Source of the DNA: Desulfobacteraceae bacterium
Lineage (GTDB): Bacteria > Desulfobacterota > Desulfobacteria > Desulfobacterales > JAABRJ01
Reading direction: 5' to 3'
NCBI GenBank assembly: GCA_011390985.1
Contig: JAABRJ010000207.1
Coordinates: 1-9,215, forward strand
DNA: 9,215 nucleotides
The position numbers and the translations under genes were made by a program. Below are positions 5,954-9,215 of the stretch, piece by piece; position 1 is the first letter of the stretch; every line of letters begins with the position of its first letter. The notes beneath the pieces are model-generated. The model had not been told where the DNA came from. It did no database searches and saw only the letters and a list, made by a program, of their open reading frames with translations.

Positions 5954-5995
5954 GGATGACTCCGGTTATCGCGTCCTCGGTCGGGAATTAAACGG

Positions 5996-6026
5996 TTGAA
6001 AGGCGTCCCGCTTTGATTCATATAAC
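5996..6026 (+). promoter_or_regulatory. Candidate sigma70 promoter for nudC
   Basis: TTGAAA (5996-6001) and TATAAC (6021-6026) each match the consensus at five of six positions, but the spacer is 19 bases, longer than ideal. A start near 6033 would give a leader of about 74 bases that contains the GC hairpin at 6055-6094. This lies in the 153-base divergent gap between the unknown minus-strand gene and nudC. I could not pick a convincing minus-strand promoter in the same gap. Confidence 0.4.
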
Positions 6027-6054
6027 ACTTTCAGCGATCCGTGAAAACCGCTAT

Positions 6055-6094
6055 CCGGCCGCCGGCCGTCGATGTGTTTGCGGCCGGCGGCCGG
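6055..6094 (+). promoter_or_regulatory. Perfect 14-bp GC-only hairpin touching the nudC ribosome binding site
   Basis: CCGGCCGCCGGCCG (6055-6068) and CGGCCGGCGGCCGG (6081-6094) are exact reverse complements, separated by the 12-base loop TCGATGTGTTTG. All 14 pairs are G-C. The last two bases of the right arm (6093-6094) are the first two Gs of the GGAGGAGA ribosome binding site, so the folded leader would hide part of it and hinder ribosome loading. No T-tract follows, so it is not a normal terminator. It may be a translational control element, an mRNA-stabilising stem, a protein-binding site or a copy of a GC-rich dispersed palindrome. Confidence 0.65.
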
Positions 6095-6100
6095 AGGAGA
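6093..6100 (+). promoter_or_regulatory. Ribosome binding site deciding the nudC start
   Basis: GGAGGAGA (6093-6100) lies 6-9 bases before the ATG at 6107. It makes this ATG far more likely than the in-frame GTG at 6041, which has no such site and would put the 14-bp hairpin inside the coding region. Confidence 0.75.
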
Positions 6101-6106
6101 GCCAAA

Positions 6107-6940
6107 ATGCCTTTTGAACCCGGCTTTATTCCCGGTATTCAGGCCACCGAGCGGGCCTGGTGGTTTCTGTTCCGCGAAAACGAAGTCCTGATCGATGCCC
6201 GCGGCGGGGGCTCGACGATACCCCGTCGGACCGATTTTGCGGGTCTGCCCCCCCAGCTGATTGCCCCCCAGAGCCTTGGCCGCCTGAACGGCGAGCCGGC
6301 CTTTGCGGCGGCGATTACCAACGGCGCGCGTATGCCCGCCGGCATGCAGTTTCGCTCCGTGCGCAGCCTTTTCGGGGACCTGACCGATGAGGTTCACCAG
6401 GCGGCGGGATATGCCTTTCAGATTCTCGACTGGCACCGCCGCCACCATTTCTGCAGCCGCTGCGGGGCGCCGCTGCAGGACAAGCCCGATGAGCGCGCCC
6501 GTCAGTGTCGGCGCTGTGATCTGATCGTTTACCCGCGCATCAACCCTTGCATCATCGTGGCCGTCGTCAAGGGCGAAGAACTCCTGCTGGTGCGCCGCAG
6601 CGGCATTGCGGCCGGCCGCTACAGCGTTATCGCGGGGTATGTGGAGGCGGGCGAAACCCTGGAGGACTGCCTGCGGCGCGAGGTACTGGAGGAGGCCGGC
6701 ATCCGGGTCGGCCGGATCGCCTACTTCGGCAGTCAGCCCTGGCCGTATTCCAGCTCCCTGATGGTGGCCTTTACGGCCGAATATGCCGCCGGCGAGGTCC
6801 GCCCCGACGGACGCGAAATCGGCGACGCGGGCTGGTTTCGGGCGCAGTGCCTGCCGCCGGTGCCGGGCTGGGGCAGCATTGCCGGTCGGCTGATCGACTG
6901 GTTCGTGCGACAGGCGTCAGAGCAGGCCGGTGGGCCATGA
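6107..6940 (+). CDS. nudC: NADH pyrophosphatase NudC (Nudix hydrolase)
   Basis: Cytoplasmic Nudix hydrolase that splits NAD(H) to NMN(H) and AMP and, in E. coli, removes NAD caps from RNA 5' ends. 277 residues from the ATG at 6107, slightly longer than E. coli NudC (257). The order is typical: an N-terminal domain (1-105); a four-cysteine zinc ribbon C116, C119, C134, C137 (FCSRCG and QCRRC); then the Nudix fold (145-265). The complete Nudix box runs from G177 to I199, with E183, R191, E192, E195 and E196 in place. The NADH-specific motif follows as SQPWPYSSS (209-217); the usual form is SQPWPFPxS, so Phe-Pro is replaced by Tyr-Ser. The gene follows a candidate promoter and a strong hairpin at its ribosome binding site, and is separated by 88 bases from the acyl-CoA synthetase gene. 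Confidence 0.95.
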   Translation: MPFEPGFIPGIQATERAWWFLFRENEVLIDARGGGSTIPRRTDFAGLPPQLIAPQSLGRLNGEPAFAAAITNGARMPAGMQFRSVRSLFGDLTDEVHQAAGYAFQILDWHRRHHFCSRCGAPLQDKPDERARQCRRCDLIVYPRINPCIIVAVVKGEELLLVRRSGIAAGRYSVIAGYVEAGETLEDCLRREVLEEAGIRVGRIAYFGSQPWPYSSSLMVAFTAEYAAGEVRPDGREIGDAGWFRAQCLPPVPGWGSIAGRLIDWFVRQASEQAGGP

Positions 6941-6970
6941 CCGCTGAAGCCACCCGGTCGTGCGCGAACA

Positions 6971-6999
6971 GGGCCGGTGATCAGCCCCGAACTTTTTTT
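6971..6999 (+). terminator. Weak candidate terminator after nudC
   Basis: GGGC (6971-6974) can pair with GCCC (6984-6987) around 9 bases, followed 5 bases later by seven T (6993-6999). The T-tract is good but the stem is only 4 bp, so this may be partial or not functional. No clear promoter lies between here and the next gene at 7029, so read-through from nudC is possible. Confidence 0.3.
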
Positions 7000-7028
7000 C
7001 GCCTGCGCGATCCTTAAAGAGGCCGTTA

Positions 7029-9215
7029 ATGCCCGAGACCCTCAGCCCCACCCTTCTGAAGGCCATCGACACCCTGCTCGGCCGGGCCCACCTGCGCGGC
7101 CGGCGGGTGCTCTATGAGCACGAAGTCTACCGCATCCTGGCGAAGCTGGGGATCGCAACCCCGCCCCACGTCTTTGTGCGCAAGGCCGCCGAAATCACCC
7201 CCGAGACCCTGGCGCGCTTTCCCAGCGCGCGGGTCGTTCTCAAGGTCGCCGCTCCCGACATCACCCACAAGCTCAAGGCCGGCGGGGTGCGCATCGTGTA
7301 CAAGGACCTCGACTTCATCCGCTACAGCTTCGAGCGCATGTGGGCCGACCTGCAGGCCCAGGGGCACTTGCCGGACGGGATCCTGTTGGCGGCCTTCGAG
7401 GACTACTCCAAGGACCTCGGCAACGAGGTCCTGCTGGGGTTTCGCGAAAGTGAGGCCTTCGGGCCGGTCATTTCCTTCAGCAAGGGCGGATCCGATGCCG
7501 AGCATTTTGCCGAGCACTTCTCCCCGCCCAACCTGATCCTGGCGCCCATCGACCGGCAGTGGGCCCAGGCGCTGCTCAACTCAACCGGCATTCAGAAAAA
7601 GTACCTGGCCGAGGGGCACACCGACTACGTCGCCAAAATCGTGGATGCCGGCCTCAAGCTGAGCCGCCTGGCCATCGGGTTCTCCAACTTTTTCGCGCAC
7701 GGCACGCGTTTCGTGCTCAGGGAGTTCGAGATCAACCCCTTCGTGTTCGCACCCGGCGGCCGTTTCATCGCCCTGGACGGGTTCGCCGCCTTCGAAGCCC
7801 GGGCCGCCGAAACGGTTTACAGCGCGGCGGCCCCCGACGGCGCGCTGACCCCCTTTTTCGAACCCCGGGGGATTGCGGTCATCGGCGTCAGCAGCAAGGA
7901 CCCCGCCACCTCCGGCAACATCATCGTCCGCAACCTGCTGCAGATGAACCGCAGCGATGTCTATGCCGTCAATCCCAAAGGCGGCAGCCTTGATCTCGGG
8001 GGGCGGCAGATGCCCATCTGGCGCTCGCTGGCCGATGTCACCGCCCGCGTGGATCTCGCCATCGTGGCGGTGCCGGCCGAAAACACCGTGCCGGTGATGG
8101 CCGCCTGCGCCCAAAAGGGGGTCCGGGCGGTGATCCTGATTCCCGGGGGCTTCAGCGAGACCCGCAAGAACATCGCGATCGAGGCCGAACTCCTGGCCAT
8201 CGCGCGCCAGAACGGGATCCGCATCATCGGCCCCAACTGCCTCGGCATCGTCTACAGCGGCGACGGTGACAGCCCCGGGCTGAACACCTTTTTCGTGCCC
8301 GAGGAAAAATTCCGCCTGAACCTGGCAAAGGAAAAAAACGTCGCGATCCTCAGCCAGAGCGGCGCCCTCGGCATCACCGAAATCTACAACCTGCGCCACG
8401 CCATTTCCCCCAAGGTCATCGTCAGCTACGGCAACCAGTTGGATGTGGACCCCGCCGACCTGATCGCCTACCTCGAGGGGGACCCGGCCGTTGACGTCAT
8501 CGGCTGCTACATCGAAGGGTTCAAAAAGGGCGGCGGCCGCAAATTTTTCAACACCGCGGCCCGCTGCACCAAACCGGTGATCATCTACAAGGCCGGGCGC
8601 ACCGCAGCCGGCCGGCGGGCCACCGAATCGCACACCGCCAGCATCGCCGGCGAGTACGCGGTGGCCAAGGCCGCCATGAAGCAGGCCGGGCTGATCGTGA
8701 CCGACACCATGATAGACCACGGCGACTTCATCAAGACCTTTGCACTGCTCAACGATTTCGAGGTGCGCGGCAACCGGCTGGCCATCGTCGCCAACGCCGG
8801 CTACGAGAAAACATACGCCGCCGACAACCTCGGCGGCCTGGTGGTGGCCGAACTCGAACCCGAAAGCGTGGCGCGCCTGAGGGAGATCCTGCCGCCCCTG
8901 GTGGCCGCCGAACCGCTGCTGGACCTGACCCCCATGGCCGGTGAGGACGTTTACGAGCGCTGCATCGACACGCTCCTGGGTTCGGACGCGGTCGACGCCC
9001 TTTTCATTTCGATCGTGCCCCACAGCATCGTCATCCACACCACGGACGACGAGATCGACCGCCACCGCGAGAACATCGCCGCCCGGATCGTGCGGCTGGT
9101 CCACCGCCACCGCAAACCCACGGTGGTGTCGGTCAACGTGGTTTCGGGGGCCGATGCGGTCTACAACAAGTTCGGCCAGATCCTGGACGCGGGCGGCATC
9201 CCCACTTTCCTGACC
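7029..9215 (+). CDS. NDP-forming acyl-CoA synthetase (acetate--CoA ligase, ADP-forming, family), beta-alpha fusion, 3' end cut by window
   Basis: Open from ATG 7029 (AGAGG at 7018-7022, 6 bases upstream) to the window end, 729 codons without a stop. Enzymes of this family convert acyl-CoA + ADP + Pi to acid + CoA + ATP, or the reverse, through a phosphohistidine. Domain order: ATP-grasp (beta) part at about 25-260 with LKVAAPDITHKLKAGGV (71-87, H80 equivalent to the phosphate-shuttling His) and FEINPFV (233-239); CoA-binding part from FEPRGIAVIGVSS (277-289) with a GPNCLGI (401-407) signature; the succinyl-CoA-ligase-like part with VAILSQSGALG (438-448) and ESHTASIAG (533-541), where H535 is the expected phosphohistidine; and the ligase-CoA domain from about 580. 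The order is the reverse of the common alpha-beta fusion. Substrate cannot be read from sequence. The usual NAGGPG motif is NAGYEK (589-594) here, and the usual SHTG is SHTA, so activity may be altered. Confidence 0.88.
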   Translation, partial: MPETLSPTLLKAIDTLLGRAHLRGRRVLYEHEVYRILAKLGIATPPHVFVRKAAEITPETLARFPSARVVLKVAAPDITHKLKAGGVRIVYKDLDFIRYSFERMWADLQAQGHLPDGILLAAFEDYSKDLGNEVLLGFRESEAFGPVISFSKGGSDAEHFAEHFSPPNLILAPIDRQWAQALLNSTGIQKKYLAEGHTDYVAKIVDAGLKLSRLAIGFSNFFAHGTRFVLREFEINPFVFAPGGRFIALDGFAAFEARAAETVYSAAAPDGALTPFFEPRGIAVIGVSSKDPATSGNIIVRNLLQMNRSDVYAVNPKGGSLDLGGRQMPIWRSLADVTARVDLAIVAVPAENTVPVMAACAQKGVRAVILIPGGFSETRKNIAIEAELLAIARQNGIRIIGPNCLGIVYSGDGDSPGLNTFFVPEEKFRLNLAKEKNVAILSQSGALGITEIYNLRHAISPKVIVSYGNQLDVDPADLIAYLEGDPAVDVIGCYIEGFKKGGGRKFFNTAARCTKPVIIYKAGRTAAGRRATESHTASIAGEYAVAKAAMKQAGLIVTDTMIDHGDFIKTFALLNDFEVRGNRLAIVANAGYEKTYAADNLGGLVVAELEPESVARLREILPPLVAAEPLLDLTPMAGEDVYERCIDTLLGSDAVDALFISIVPHSIVIHTTDDEIDRHRENIAARIVRLVHRHRKPTVVSVNVVSGADAVYNKFGQILDAGGIPTFLT

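Noticed and set aside
6937..7017. 26-residue frame starting with ATG overlapping the nudC stop (ATGA)
   Set aside because: Too short and featureless to support. It has no clear ribosome binding site of its own, and its 3' part lies on the candidate terminator T-tract and just before the next gene's ribosome binding site.
7581..9110. 509-residue open frame on the minus strand over the acyl-CoA synthetase gene
   Set aside because: The plus strand encodes a clear multi-domain enzyme with catalytic motifs through this whole stretch. The antisense product has no recognisable motif and the composition of a shadow frame.

Overview
The window is a GC-rich (by eye about 60-65 %), densely coded bacterial chromosome segment carrying mostly housekeeping genes. 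Several features fit a Desulfobacterota (deltaproteobacterial, Desulfobacterales-like) host: the mixture of Tat-exported proteins, a CysRS of the GHLTGD/HHTNEIAQ type, a beta-alpha fused NDP-forming acyl-CoA synthetase, and a dispersed-repeat-like sequence. No rRNA or marker protein is present, so this placement is inference. I see no prophage, IS element, CRISPR array, toxin-antitoxin pair or defence system.

Layout. Positions 1-149 hold the C-terminal end of prolipoprotein diacylglyceryl transferase (lgt, +). cysS (216-1610, +) follows and overlaps by 4 bases (GTGA) a Tat-exported NosL-like metal-binding protein (1607-2206, +). ribBA (2231-3403, -) converges on this pair with a 24-base gap. 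A 403-base intergenic region (3404-3806) is the most structured stretch of the window. It holds a degenerate dispersed-repeat-like segment, several small inverted repeats, a near-consensus sigma70 promoter (TTGACA-N17-TATGAT), an operator-like 8+8 bp inverted repeat just after the -10, and a leader with a 12-bp long-range stem. It leads into a Tat lipoprotein M48 peptidase with a TPR-like tail (3807-5147, +). An unrecognised 259-residue protein (5174-5953, -) converges on it. A short divergent region (5954-6106) carries a candidate promoter and a perfect 14-bp all-G/C hairpin touching the ribosome binding site of nudC (6107-6940, +). The window ends inside a large NDP-forming acyl-CoA synthetase gene (7029 to beyond 9215, +).

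How the genes relate. Most are independent functions: tRNA charging, riboflavin synthesis, NAD(H)/RNA-cap hydrolysis and acyl-CoA/ATP interconversion. The common thread is envelope traffic: Lgt lipidates lipoproteins, the M48 protease has a Tat signal plus lipobox and would be an Lgt substrate, and the NosL-like protein also has a Tat signal. This link is inferred, not shown by operon structure. The best candidates for something undescribed are the regulatory architecture in front of the M48 protease, the GC hairpin at nudC, the unknown 259-residue protein, and the altered NAGGPG motif of the acyl-CoA synthetase.
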